Origin: Rubellicoccus peritrichatus
GTDB lineage: Bacteria > Verrucomicrobiota > Verrucomicrobiia > Opitutales > Cerasicoccaceae
Reading direction: 5' to 3'
Assembly: GCF_033100135.1 (NCBI RefSeq)
Contig: NZ_CP136920.1
Coordinates: 2,289,001 to 2,353,000, forward strand
DNA length: 64,000 bases
Both the position numbers and the translations under genes were made by a program. Below, in pieces: positions 17,614-26,299 of this stretch (position 1 is its first letter; each line of letters starts with the position of its first letter). Under the pieces are notes generated by a model. The model had not been told where the DNA came from, ran no database searches, and saw only the letters and a program-made list of their open reading frames with translations.

Positions 17614-18468
17614 GTGGATCCAATCATACTCGCAACCCGGGGAAGTCCGCTTGCACTAAAGCAAGCAGAGTTGACTCGGGCGCATTTGGCCAAGGTGATG
17701 CCTGGTCGTCCAGTCGAGATCCTCAAGATCAAGACAACCGGTGACAAGCGAACCCAATGGTCGCTCGAAAAGCAGGGTGGCAAGGGTCTCTTTACCAAGG
17801 AATTGGAAGAGGCGTTGCTTAACGGTCAGGCCCATATTGCTGTTCACTCGGCCAAAGACCTGCCAACGGAGATGCCGGCAGGGCTTGAGCTTGCCGCTTT
17901 CCTCCCACGTGAGAATCCGCATGATGTCCTTGTCGTTCAGGAAGGTGTGGCCAAGCCAAAGTTTATCGCGACTAGCAGTCCGCGTCGTCGTGCTCAGCTC
18001 AAGCGTTGTTTTCCATGCACGGTCTGGAGTGAAATCCGTGGTAATGTCGACACACGTTTGAAGAAGGTGGCCAATGGCCACGAGGCACAGGCAACCATTC
18101 TCGCCGCCGCCGGATTAAAACGGCTTGGCATCGATAACTGGCCAGGTCTGGTATTCAAGCCACTGGATTTCAGGCAAATGGTTCCTGCAGTGGGGCAGGG
18201 CGCAGTCGCGCTTCAAACCACAACCGAATTGGTGTCAGAGTTTGCAATTGCCGACGACAAGGATACGAGCCGTTCGGTTCGCTTGGAACGTCGATTCCTT
18301 GCGGCCATGGGTGGTGGCTGCCATGTGGCAACCGCCGGTTTCGTCTGCGGCTCGAAAATGCTGACTTTCCACGAAGATCATGGTTTCAATGAAATCACTT
18401 TGCCAAAGGGTGAAGAAGAGAAAACGGTGGACGATTTTGCGGCGTCGCTAATCAAAACTTCAGACTAA
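17614..18468 (+). CDS. hemC: Hydroxymethylbilane synthase (porphobilinogen deaminase)
   Basis: 284 residues from a GTG start, the only start that places ILATRGSPLALKQAE at the N terminus as in the family. Substrate-binding segments are visible (HSAKDLPTEMP, SSPRRRAQL, IRGNVDTRLKK, VGQGA). The cysteine that carries the dipyrromethane cofactor is present in MGGGCHVATAGF. It polymerises four porphobilinogen units to hydroxymethylbilane. The protein is somewhat shorter at the C terminus than the usual 305-315 residues. It is followed, after a repeat-like spacer, by the cobA-hemD fusion that performs the next steps. Confidence 0.95.
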   Translation: MDPIILATRGSPLALKQAELTRAHLAKVMPGRPVEILKIKTTGDKRTQWSLEKQGGKGLFTKELEEALLNGQAHIAVHSAKDLPTEMPAGLELAAFLPRENPHDVLVVQEGVAKPKFIATSSPRRRAQLKRCFPCTVWSEIRGNVDTRLKKVANGHEAQATILAAAGLKRLGIDNWPGLVFKPLDFRQMVPAVGQGAVALQTTTELVSEFAIADDKDTSRSVRLERRFLAAMGGGCHVATAGFVCGSKMLTFHEDHGFNEITLPKGEEEKTVDDFAASLIKTSD

Positions 18469-18483
18469 GTTTTGCTATAGAGG

Positions 18484-18593
18484 CACAGAGGCCACAGAGT
18501 TTTAAGCTGCGAAGGTCACAAAGATCGCGTAAGGAGTATGAAGCATTCTCAATTTAAGTTATTTCACACGCAGTGTTCTCTGTTGCTCTGTGG
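18484..18593. repeat. REP-like element with CACAGAG terminal inverted repeats
   Basis: The left end (18484-18499) contains CACAGAG-GCC-ACAGAG. The right end (18577-18593) is nearly its reverse complement (CTCTG-TTG-CTCTGTGG). About 77 bp lie between. The element fills the spacer between hemC and cobA-hemD and looks like a short interspersed, non-coding palindromic repeat. No transposase is present. Confidence 0.5.
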
Positions 18594-18617
18594 TAAATAA
18601 CTGCATCGCACAATCTT

Positions 18618-20156
18618 ATGAATAAAGCTGGGAAAGTATTTCTTGTTGGAGCGGGGCCGGGTGATCTTGGACTCGTAACCGTTCGCGCGAAGGAGTTGAT
18701 CGAGACCTGCGATGTGCTGGTTTATGATTACCTCGCGAATCCGGCTTTGACTGAGTGGACCCGCTCGGGCTGTGAACTGATCTATGTTGGCAAACGCCCT
18801 AATCTGCATGCCATTCCTCAGGATGAGATTGAAGATTTTCTGGTCGATCGAGCCAAGGCAGGTAAGAACGTTGTCCGGCTCAAGGGGGGCGATCCTTTTG
18901 TCTTTGGTCGGGGTGGTGAAGAAGCTCAACGCCTGCGCAGTGATGGATTGACCTACGAGATCGTTCCAGGTGTCACCGCTGCTTTGGGGTCGGCCGCATA
19001 TACTGGCATTCCACTGACCCACCGTGAGAATGCCTCTTCTGTTTGCTTTCTAACCGGTCACGAGGACCCGGTTAAGCACGAGATGCGGGTCGATTTCAAG
19101 AAGTTCGCCACTTGTGCGGATACGCTTTGCATCTACATGGGGATGGGAAAGCTGGACTACATCACCGGCGAGTTGGTGGCTGGCGGCCTGCCGGGAAACA
19201 CTCCGGTCGCTGTCATCCAATGGGCGACCTTGCCCAGACAGCGGAGCTTGATCTCTACGTTGGAAAAGGTGGCCACCGAGAAGGAAAAGGCCGGTATGCG
19301 CCCGCCTTCCGTTGTCATTGTTGGTGAGGCTGTGAAGCATGCCAAGGACCTGGCGTGGTTTGAGGAGCGCCCGCTCTTTGGCCGCCGGATTGTTGTGACA
19401 CGTAACCGTGAGCGCGCCGGTGATCTGTCGAACCGCCTCTTATCGCTTGGTGCTGAGGTGCTGGAGATGCCTTTGATCGAAGTAGCGGAAGCAGCAGACA
19501 ATGACGAAATCAAAGACATCCTGACTACACTGCACAGCTACCAGTGGATTGTTTTTACGAGCGCAAATGGTGTCCGCTATTTCTTCGAAAAGTTCTTCCG
19601 CCGTTTCAAGGATCTGAGGGATTTCGGAGGCATGCGCATCGCCTGTGTCGGGGCATCAACCGCCAAGGAAGTCGAGCGCCTGCACTTGACCGTCGATTAT
19701 GTGCCTGAGAAGGCCGTTGCCAGTGACCTGGCCAAGGGCTTGCTCGAATTTGAATCCCTTGAGCACCAGAACGTTCTGGTAGTGACCGGGAACCGCAATC
19801 GCAAGGAGCTGGTCAAAACCCTCGAAGGTGGACTGGCGATTGTTGATACCATGCCGGTTTACACGACCGAGCTCAAGGATTTGAGCGACTGGCCGGCAGC
19901 CGAGAGCTTCCGCACGCAAGGGGCCGATGCCATAACCTTTTCCAGCGCCAGTACGGTTGACGGGTTTGCCGCTCAGGCGGCCAAGTTGCAGCTCGCCGAG
20001 GGTACAAAGCGCCCTAAAACCGTCAGCATCGGGCCAATCACCAGTGCCCGAATGAAGGAAAAGGGCATGCCAGTCGATGCAGAAGCCCAAAAGCATAACC
20101 TGGATGGCCTGATCGCCGCTCTCATTGCCTTGGACAGCGATTCGAAGATGATTTGA
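18618..20156 (+). CDS. cobA-hemD: Uroporphyrinogen-III C-methyltransferase / uroporphyrinogen-III synthase fusion
   Basis: A 512-residue two-domain protein. Residues 1 to about 245 are a SUMT/CobA methyltransferase (VFLVGAGPGDLGLVTVRA near 7-24, VVRLKGGDPFVFGRGGEE, PGVTAALGSAAYTGIPLTHR, YMGM). From about residue 250 the HemD domain starts (PLFGRRIVVTRNRERAGDL ... WIVFTSANGVRYFF ... DAITFSSASTVDGF ... TVSIGPITSARMKEKGM). The fusion closes hydroxymethylbilane to uroporphyrinogen III and methylates part of it to precorrin-2 for sirohaem or cobalamin. It is co-directional with hemC. Both domains look intact. Confidence 0.96.
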   Translation: MNKAGKVFLVGAGPGDLGLVTVRAKELIETCDVLVYDYLANPALTEWTRSGCELIYVGKRPNLHAIPQDEIEDFLVDRAKAGKNVVRLKGGDPFVFGRGGEEAQRLRSDGLTYEIVPGVTAALGSAAYTGIPLTHRENASSVCFLTGHEDPVKHEMRVDFKKFATCADTLCIYMGMGKLDYITGELVAGGLPGNTPVAVIQWATLPRQRSLISTLEKVATEKEKAGMRPPSVVIVGEAVKHAKDLAWFEERPLFGRRIVVTRNRERAGDLSNRLLSLGAEVLEMPLIEVAEAADNDEIKDILTTLHSYQWIVFTSANGVRYFFEKFFRRFKDLRDFGGMRIACVGASTAKEVERLHLTVDYVPEKAVASDLAKGLLEFESLEHQNVLVVTGNRNRKELVKTLEGGLAIVDTMPVYTTELKDLSDWPAAESFRTQGADAITFSSASTVDGFAAQAAKLQLAEGTKRPKTVSIGPITSARMKEKGMPVDAEAQKHNLDGLIAALIALDSDSKMI

Positions 20157-20507
20157 GAGGTCTACATTGCGCCTTCGATTGCATCTGGCAAAGATTTGGT
20201 GACTCGCATTCAGAGCGATTGCGGCAAGGGAGCGATCCCACCTGGCAGCAAGAGTAAAGTCCATCGTCAGTTTTGTTGTTTCTATCAATCGGGATGTGAA
20301 TAAAAAGTACATCAAATGCTTTTTACGCATTTGACGGAAACGCCTCTAAAGTACTTTACTGCATGATACCCAACCACCACACTGGTTGTCTTTAATGTAA
20401 ATGCTATCTGATATTATTACTGCAATGCCTTACTCTTTTGTATCCTGTATCTGAAATCTGTTAAACGACTAAAACGTCTCTTAAAAAACTACTGTTGGGC
20501 AAAGAAA
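20157..20507. other. Intergenic region with a short inverted repeat
   Basis: No gene supported. A perfect 8-bp inverted repeat, TCAAATGC (20312-20319) with GCATTTGA (20327-20334), lies in it. It has a 7-nt loop and no T tract, so it is a weak terminator or operator candidate. The remainder is AT-rich. Confidence 0.45.
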
Positions 20508-20954
20508 ATGAACATTCCCTTCTTCAAACCAAAGCCATTTGAACCAAGCTTCCCGATTATACCTCTTTTAGAAAGGGAAGAGGACGTGTTGCAGATTCTT
20601 GAAGCCCACGGAGAAACAAAAAGAAAAGAACCTGACAATAGCGACCGAACCATCTCGCAAGAGACAATCACTTCAGAGTCCGAACACACTCGAATCTCAG
20701 TGGGAATCTTCAACGGAAAAGTTCGATACACAAGCTATCTGACTGAGCATTACGACGAATCTGAAAAGAAAAGAGGAGCGAAATTAGCATATTTCTTGCA
20801 GCTTCACGGAGGTATAGAAGAATTCGAAGAACCTTGGGATAATGGCTACACCATATTCTGGAGGAACAAAAAGAAGAAGATACTGATAGTCTTTGGTCTA
20901 CATTGTGGACCTGTTCGTATCATTGATGAGAACCCCGAGAATTGGAAGGTATAA
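20508..20954 (+). CDS. Hypothetical protein
   Basis: 148 residues, not recognised. It has no signal peptide or membrane segment, so it is probably cytoplasmic. The N-terminal part is proline-rich (FFKPKPFEPSFPIIPLL), the middle is highly charged, and the C-terminal half (TSYLTEHYDESEKKRGAKLAYFLQLHGGIEEF ... TIFWRNKKKKILIVFGLHCGPVRIID) has the alternating pattern of a small alpha/beta domain. It stands alone, downstream of cobA-hemD and upstream of an AraC-type gene, with more than 190 bp on either side. Frame and codon use look genuine. Confidence 0.6.
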   Translation: MNIPFFKPKPFEPSFPIIPLLEREEDVLQILEAHGETKRKEPDNSDRTISQETITSESEHTRISVGIFNGKVRYTSYLTEHYDESEKKRGAKLAYFLQLHGGIEEFEEPWDNGYTIFWRNKKKKILIVFGLHCGPVRIIDENPENWKV

Positions 20955-21145
20955 CCAGGCGGTGATATGAATTCCGTTCGCTGTATTCACTAAATTGATA
21001 GACCTTAACACTATATAAAAAACTTCCAGATCAAGAATTTACCGAGTGAGAAAAAGGCCATTCACGACTGCACACTACACAGCATAAAAAGGTGAGAAAA
21101 TGCGATGCGCATTTAGTAATATCTATGCCGAACTAAAGGTAAGAA

Positions 21146-22021
21146 GTGAATTGGTCTGATAGAATGAACTCAGCTATAGATTACATCGAGAATAACCTCG
21201 ATGGCTCTGTGAGCGTGACTGAAGCGGCAAAAGAAGCATTTTGTTCTTCCTTTCATTTCCAACGAATGTTCTTCGCTATTATTGGCGTCACACCGGCTGA
21301 GTATATCAGGCGACGACGGCTAACACTGGCGGCATCCGAGTTGGCTGTTGGAAATACAAAGGTAATCGATGTTGCTATGAAGTATGGATACGATTCGCCT
21401 AACGCATTTACACGGGCATTCCGTAATGTGCATGGCATCAGTCCTCGAGAGGCACGCAATTCAGGCGTTAAGCTATCGGCATATGATCGCATCTTCTTTC
21501 GCGTAGAAATTAGAGGGGGCAATGAAATGGATTATAAAATTATAGAGAAACCAGCGTTTGAAATTATCGGTAAATGTAAGCATTTTACCAACGAGAATTT
21601 TTTCAAAGAGGCTCCTGCTTTTTGGAAAAAGTATGTAACAACAGAAGAATACCAGGCGCTCTGGAGTCTGACTAATGGAAAATGGGGGCAAGTGGCCGAG
21701 GCTCCATTAATGTCGGTCTATGTTCCCGATGAGGTTGGGTCCCGAGATTCCTTCAAGGATATCTTAGGTGTGGAAAAACCGGCTAAAACCAAAGCCGGGA
21801 AATTCAAAGTCCTTAAGGTTCCGGCTGCAACCTATGCAGAATTCAATTGTAGTTACCACACAGCGGTCAAAATGCATAAATACATTTATGGGGAGTGGTT
21901 TCCATCTACCAACTACGAGCGAGATGAAAGCAAGCCGGATATCGCAGCCTATTTTCCTGTCGCATTCCTGCCCACCAGAGGCATGGGCGTTCGCTGGTGG
22001 ATACCGGTAATTAATAAATGA
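21146..22021 (+). CDS. AraC-family regulator with GyrI-like effector domain
   Basis: 291 residues from a GTG start with a fair ribosome-binding site (AAAGGT) 7 bp upstream. Residues 1-105 hold two helix-turn-helix units of the AraC type (IDYIENNLDGSVSVTEAAKEAFCSSFHFQRMF, and VIDVAMKYGYDSPNAFTRAFRNVHGISPREAR). From about residue 130 a GyrI-like/SOUL-type ligand domain follows (MDYKIIEKPAFEIIGKCKHF ... EFNCSYHTAVKMHKYIYGEWFPSTNYE). Architecture as in Rob/SoxS-related sensors of small hydrophobic compounds. The ligand and target genes are unknown. The next gene, a Uma2-like protein, is co-directional but 153 bp away. Confidence 0.9.
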   Translation: MNWSDRMNSAIDYIENNLDGSVSVTEAAKEAFCSSFHFQRMFFAIIGVTPAEYIRRRRLTLAASELAVGNTKVIDVAMKYGYDSPNAFTRAFRNVHGISPREARNSGVKLSAYDRIFFRVEIRGGNEMDYKIIEKPAFEIIGKCKHFTNENFFKEAPAFWKKYVTTEEYQALWSLTNGKWGQVAEAPLMSVYVPDEVGSRDSFKDILGVEKPAKTKAGKFKVLKVPAATYAEFNCSYHTAVKMHKYIYGEWFPSTNYERDESKPDIAAYFPVAFLPTRGMGVRWWIPVINK

Positions 22022-22174
22022 TGAACGTATCCAATAAGTCGATGCATACACCACTTAGGCCGACCGCTTGTTTTGTTCGTCGCGAGTAGCGTCCCAACCA
22101 GACGTATGCGATTGACTTAATTCTGATAAATTAAAATTTTAGCAAACTAAGTCAACTGATACGCCGCACACGTT

Positions 22175-22744
22175 ATGAAAGAAATACTTGAATACGATAT
22201 CAGACAGTCGGCCCTGCTGGCGGATATGACGACATGCCTCAACCACTATCGTCTCTCCACGCCCGGACTCTATGTCTGCGTTCATCCACAGGTTCAAATC
22301 ACCGAAGAAATCAAAGTGACCCCCAGCCTGATCGCTCAGGTGAACTCTGGTTTGAACAAACAATGTCATACTGGGGAAGAGAAGGGGCCTTATGATCGTT
22401 TTTTCGGTCCACCAAATTTTGTTTTTGATGTCTTCAGAAAAGACCAAAAGGAAATCTACGAATCACGAAGATCTCTTTTTGAGCAATGCGGTGTGATTGA
22501 GTATGTGGCGTGGTTCACATTAGAGACGAAACTCCATTGGAACAGATTACATGAAGGCAGCTACATTGTTGTGGACGAAGATGAGAAGAATCTGATTCAA
22601 AGTAGTGCTCTGCCTGGATTATGGTTCCCTATCGATGCAGTGGCTCAACACGACATGTTTGCTATTCTGGCGAAAATCTCTCAAGGCATAACACGACGGG
22701 AGCACCATGATTTCATGAACACTGTCTGGAAAAAGAAATCATAA
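22175..22744 (+). CDS. Uma2-like (DUF820) PD-(D/E)XK-fold protein, degenerate
   Basis: A 189-residue protein. The middle and end match the Uma2/DUF820 layout: GPPNFVFDVFRKDQ in place of the usual PDLVVEVLS strand, ESRRSLFEQCGVIEYVAWF in place of the K...Y...GVxEYWIVD segment, and a final beta part ending LPGLWFPIDAVA. In the family this is a nuclease-like fold of unclear role. Here the usual Asp of the first strand is Asn and the second acidic residue is Asp rather than Glu, so activity is doubtful. The assignment is by pattern only and moderate. Confidence 0.5.
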   Translation: MKEILEYDIRQSALLADMTTCLNHYRLSTPGLYVCVHPQVQITEEIKVTPSLIAQVNSGLNKQCHTGEEKGPYDRFFGPPNFVFDVFRKDQKEIYESRRSLFEQCGVIEYVAWFTLETKLHWNRLHEGSYIVVDEDEKNLIQSSALPGLWFPIDAVAQHDMFAILAKISQGITRREHHDFMNTVWKKKS

Positions 22745-22818
22745 CCGGTCCAAGAGAAGTGACCAAATCTCCACCGTTTCGCGGCTCCAATCCATCACAT
22801 CTTTCACGTTCGACGAAG

Positions 22819-23847
22819 ATGAAGATATTGCTTTTGCTTGCAACAACACTCATTTTTACGGTGGCTGGTGCGATGTCCGACGAAACCCCCAAGTCCCTCG
22901 GATTTACTTTCCCGGATGAATGGGGGGAGCATAGGGGAACTATGATGATATTTCCCGCGGAACACAGCTACGGCCGAAAAACAAAGGAGCTGCGCAAAGA
23001 GTTTGTGAACATTGCCGAAGCCATTGCAAAAAATGAAGCTGTGGAGGTTTTCTGCTTTGAAACGGAGACTGATGCGTGTCGAAAATTATTGGGCGATAAT
23101 CCTAACATCAGGATTCATTCTGGTGATTATTCAATCGACTGGGCGAGAGACAACGCACCTATGGTGCTTCGAGACAAAGATGGGAGATTGGCCTCGGCTG
23201 GTTTTCGCTTCAATGGTTGGGGCGAAAAATATCGAGGCTGGGAGAATGACATTGAAACTCGAGATAATATTTCACGTGAAATAGGATGGCCCATTTTTCA
23301 CTCTGATTTGGTATTAGAGGGAGGTGCGATCGAGATCGGAGGCAAGGTTGGCATTGTGACTGAATCCTGCGTTCTCAATCCAAATCGCACCAACTGGTCG
23401 AAAGAGAAAGTTGAAGAAGAACTTAAAAATATGCTTGGACTGGAGAAGATTATCTGGATCAAAAGCGGGTTAATGCCTGACCAGATTACGGACGGTCACG
23501 TAGATGGACTTTTAAAGTTTGTTGCCAAGGATACGGTTTTGCTTCACACCACCGATCTTGAATCGGATATCAATTATCGTATTTGTCAGGATGCCAAACG
23601 TGTACTCTTGGCTAATGGCCTCAAGGTTGTTGAGTTACCCCTCATGGATGATATTGTTCATATGAATTTCTACATCGGAAGCAATGGCGATGTTGCCTAC
23701 GTTCCCATATGTGGTGATCCTGAACAGGACGAGCCTGCATTGAAGGTTATTCGAACACTCTACAAGAAAGTGATTCCGATCATGTCAGTAAACATGGCGG
23801 AAGAGGGCGGTGGTATCCATTGCTTCACGCAGCAGATTCCACGTTGA
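22819..23847 (+). CDS. Exported agmatine deiminase / peptidyl-arginine deiminase-like enzyme
   Basis: 342 residues from the ATG at 22819, which begins a clear signal peptide (MKILLLLATTLIFTVAGAMS). An upstream GTG at 22759 would add 20 polar residues in front of it. The guanidino-modifying fold shows SIDWARDNAPM, LEGGAIE, TDGHVDG and the catalytic cysteine C335 in GGGIHCFTQQIP at the C terminus. The family removes the guanidino nitrogen of agmatine or arginine as ammonia. Cytoplasmic AguA lacks a signal peptide, so this copy probably works in the periplasm or outside. Substrate choice between agmatine and peptidyl-arginine cannot be fixed here. Confidence 0.88.
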   Translation: MKILLLLATTLIFTVAGAMSDETPKSLGFTFPDEWGEHRGTMMIFPAEHSYGRKTKELRKEFVNIAEAIAKNEAVEVFCFETETDACRKLLGDNPNIRIHSGDYSIDWARDNAPMVLRDKDGRLASAGFRFNGWGEKYRGWENDIETRDNISREIGWPIFHSDLVLEGGAIEIGGKVGIVTESCVLNPNRTNWSKEKVEEELKNMLGLEKIIWIKSGLMPDQITDGHVDGLLKFVAKDTVLLHTTDLESDINYRICQDAKRVLLANGLKVVELPLMDDIVHMNFYIGSNGDVAYVPICGDPEQDEPALKVIRTLYKKVIPIMSVNMAEEGGGIHCFTQQIPR

Positions 23848-24023
23848 GTCACTTGAAGAGCGGGAGTTACCGAGAGTGGCCAGAATCCGGTTAAGGTGCT
23901 CTGGTATTGAGCATTTATTCTGGACTCCTGAAAGAATATGAAGAAGATTATTTTTTCTTCAACTCGTCTACTCAAGCCTCGATAGAATGATTCATCGTCT
24001 GGTCATTTAAAATCGCTATCACT

Positions 24024-24824
24024 ATGAGCAAAGGAAAACTACGCTCCCTTAACTTTATGCTGCTTACATTCCTGGTATTTTCGAGTATCAGTTATTCGCA
24101 AAGTGCTCTAATCACTGATTCGACAGAGCTCGAGCCCGGCTGGTATGAATCGGATTGGCTATGGGCCTTTTATGTGGAATCCTTTCCCTTGATCTACAGT
24201 GCCGATCTCGATTGGGTGCTTGTTGAGAATGATGATGGGGTCGAAAAGTTCTGGTTTTACCTTATGACTCCGGATACCTGGGCTTACACCACTCCCGAAT
24301 TATATCCCTGGATGTATTTCGACAGTACGCAGAGTTGGGTTTATCTATTCCTGGATACTGATCCACTGCTGCTCTACGACACCGCGACCGAGACTGTTCG
24401 TGCCTACACTGGCGAAAGCATGCCAACTATTGTTACGGTAGCATTTTATGTGCTGAACACTGAGGGTGAAGAACCTTTTTTAGAGCCATTGATCGACCCC
24501 TTCACCGAGAGGTGGGGAATGATCGCGTTCGACATGAGTGAGGATGTATTCTACTGGTCACGCATGGCTGAGCCTGACAATACTTGTGACGAGGAATGTT
24601 CGCCGGGTGGGCATCCGCATTATAATGCAGCAGCGGATATGTTTTATCGTGATGGTGTCTTCAGTTGGGTGGAATACGGGCCAGAGCATAGCGAGGATGA
24701 TATCCGCGACTTAGTTGCGGCTGGGACCGCGGGTACTCGCAAGGCAGTAACTGAAGGCACTGATGCTTCCCGCTTTTACCTCGACCATAGCGGATTGTAC
24801 CTGCAAATTTTTGAGACTGAATAG
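24024..24824 (+). CDS. Secreted protein with Trp/Tyr-rich domain shared with the giant protein
   Basis: A 266-residue protein with a signal peptide (MSKGKLRSLNFMLLTFLVFSSISYSQS). Residues about 40-132 form a strikingly aromatic domain (SDWLWAFYVESFPLIY, TWAYTTPELYPWMYFD, SWVYLF, LLLYDTATETVRAY). It aligns segment by segment with the last 88 residues of the 4996-residue protein ending at 49222. The rest (about 135-266) contains a CDEEC pair and no recognised family. It is probably a cell-surface or extracellular protein. The aromatic domain looks like a stand-alone anchoring or binding module, which is inference. Monocistronic. Confidence 0.72.
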   Translation: MSKGKLRSLNFMLLTFLVFSSISYSQSALITDSTELEPGWYESDWLWAFYVESFPLIYSADLDWVLVENDDGVEKFWFYLMTPDTWAYTTPELYPWMYFDSTQSWVYLFLDTDPLLLYDTATETVRAYTGESMPTIVTVAFYVLNTEGEEPFLEPLIDPFTERWGMIAFDMSEDVFYWSRMAEPDNTCDEECSPGGHPHYNAAADMFYRDGVFSWVEYGPEHSEDDIRDLVAAGTAGTRKAVTEGTDASRFYLDHSGLYLQIFETE

Positions 24825-24978
24825 CGTAAACTGCACAGTGGCTCTTAGTGGATATGGAGCTCTAAGGGAGTGTCTAAGATCGTAGCAAACTCTTGCTCTT
24901 AGAAAGTATGGATTAGGAGACCAAGATATTACCTCTTGTTAGCTCCGTAATTGTTTCGCTTAGCTTTTAAATAAAATT

Positions 24979-25764
24979 ATGAATACCGTTTCCTACAATC
25001 GCGATGCGTGGAATAAACAGTCGAGATCGGGTAGTCGATGGAGTCAGCCCGTGGACTCCAGTGTCATCGCATCGGCTAAAGCTGGTGAGTGGGAGGTTAT
25101 TCTGACTCCCAATAAAAGCGTTCCTCAGGGTTGGTTTGGTAATTTGAGTGGAAAGAAAGTCCTTTGCCTTGCCTCTGGTGGAGGACAGCAGGCACCAATC
25201 CTTGCTGCTGCCGGTGCCCGTGTACATAGCTTTGATAACTCGGATGAGCAGTTGGCAAAAGATTTGATGGTCGCGGAGCGCGATCAACTGGATCTAAAGA
25301 CCTGCCAGGGAGACATGGCTGATCTATCTGCATTTGCTGATGAGAGCTTTGACCTGATCTTTCATCCTGTATCCAATGTGTTTTCTGAAAGTATTCGCCC
25401 AGTATGGCAGGAGTGTTTTCGAGTTCTTAAAAGAGGAGGGCGACTGCTTTCGGGATTCATGAACCCCATGTTCTTTCTCTTCGATCACGAAGAGGCTGAG
25501 GAGACAGGAACCCTGGAGGTGCAATATGCTTTGCCATTTTCTGATTTAAAGAGCCTTCCGAAAGAGAAATTGGACAGAATCATTCAGGAGGGCCTGGCTT
25601 TTGAATTTGGCCACACGCTTGATGATCAAATCGGTGGTCAGATTGAGGCAGGTTTCGCTATCTGTGGTTTTTATGAAGATGATTGGGATGATCAAGCCAC
25701 GCCGTTGAACAAATTTGCGTCTGCCTATATTGCAACGCTCGCAAGAAAAATTGAGTTTGAGTAA
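24979..25764 (+). CDS. Class I SAM-dependent methyltransferase
   Basis: A 261-residue cytoplasmic protein. The SAM-binding motif I is KKVLCLASGGGQQAPILAAAGA (near residues 55-76), the acidic end of strand two is HSFDNSDEQL, motif II is CQGDMADLSAFADESFDLIFHPVS, and motif III is CFRVLKRGGRLLSGFMNP. This fits the Methyltransf_11 group with an unknown small-molecule substrate. The N-terminal YNRDAWNKQSRSGSRWSQPV is typical of a subgroup of these enzymes. It is followed after 57 bp by an ASCH-domain gene on the same strand. Confidence 0.9.
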   Translation: MNTVSYNRDAWNKQSRSGSRWSQPVDSSVIASAKAGEWEVILTPNKSVPQGWFGNLSGKKVLCLASGGGQQAPILAAAGARVHSFDNSDEQLAKDLMVAERDQLDLKTCQGDMADLSAFADESFDLIFHPVSNVFSESIRPVWQECFRVLKRGGRLLSGFMNPMFFLFDHEEAEETGTLEVQYALPFSDLKSLPKEKLDRIIQEGLAFEFGHTLDDQIGGQIEAGFAICGFYEDDWDDQATPLNKFASAYIATLARKIEFE

Positions 25765-25821
25765 ATCGCTTTGGGCAAGGCAGATTAGTTGTGTAACCGA
25801 GTTCCAGTAGTATAGAGAATT

Positions 25822-26184
25822 ATGGCAAAAAAACATCGAATGACTTTTACCTTTGATCGCCTTATTGACCAGATCATTGAAGGGCGTAAGACGGCCACTG
25901 TTGAATCGATCGAAGACCAGGGGTATTTGGATGAATGGGATACTGAATTGGGTATCGGTTATGTATATACGGTTCATGATTCCAAGCGCAGACCCAGGTG
26001 TAGAATAAAAGTAGTGAAGCTTGAGCTTTGTCGATGGGAAGCGATTCCGGAATGGTTATGGCGAGGTGAAACGAACAGCAATGCTGATGAATTTAGGGAA
26101 GATCACCTGGATTACTTTGATAATCCTAGGAAGGGATTCGAATTCGTTGGAGTGGAATTCGAATTGGTTGAAGTGCTAACCTAA
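25822..26184 (+). CDS. ASCH-domain protein
   Basis: 120 residues, the length of a single ASCH domain. It has the expected order: GRKTATVES near the start, a GYVYTVHD strand, RCRIKVVKLELCRWEAI, and a C-terminal helix with NADEFREDHLDYF. ASCH domains have a PUA-like fold and are proposed to bind RNA or modified nucleosides. The YqfB-type members hydrolyse N4-acetylcytidine, but that activity cannot be claimed here. The gene follows the methyltransferase by 57 bp and may be co-transcribed. Confidence 0.72.
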   Translation: MAKKHRMTFTFDRLIDQIIEGRKTATVESIEDQGYLDEWDTELGIGYVYTVHDSKRRPRCRIKVVKLELCRWEAIPEWLWRGETNSNADEFREDHLDYFDNPRKGFEFVGVEFELVEVLT

Positions 26185-26299
26185 GTCGAATCAGGAAGTG
26201 TTGTATCCAGAGAGCAGAATAACACATAACAGGATGGTTCATTTGGAAGAAAATGAACAAATCCGTTTGCTGGGTGTCATGACTTGAAACCAAAACTAT

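Noticed and set aside
19656-20330. 224-codon minus-strand frame opposite the end of cobA-hemD
   Set aside because: Mostly antisense to the HemD domain. The translation has no family pattern.
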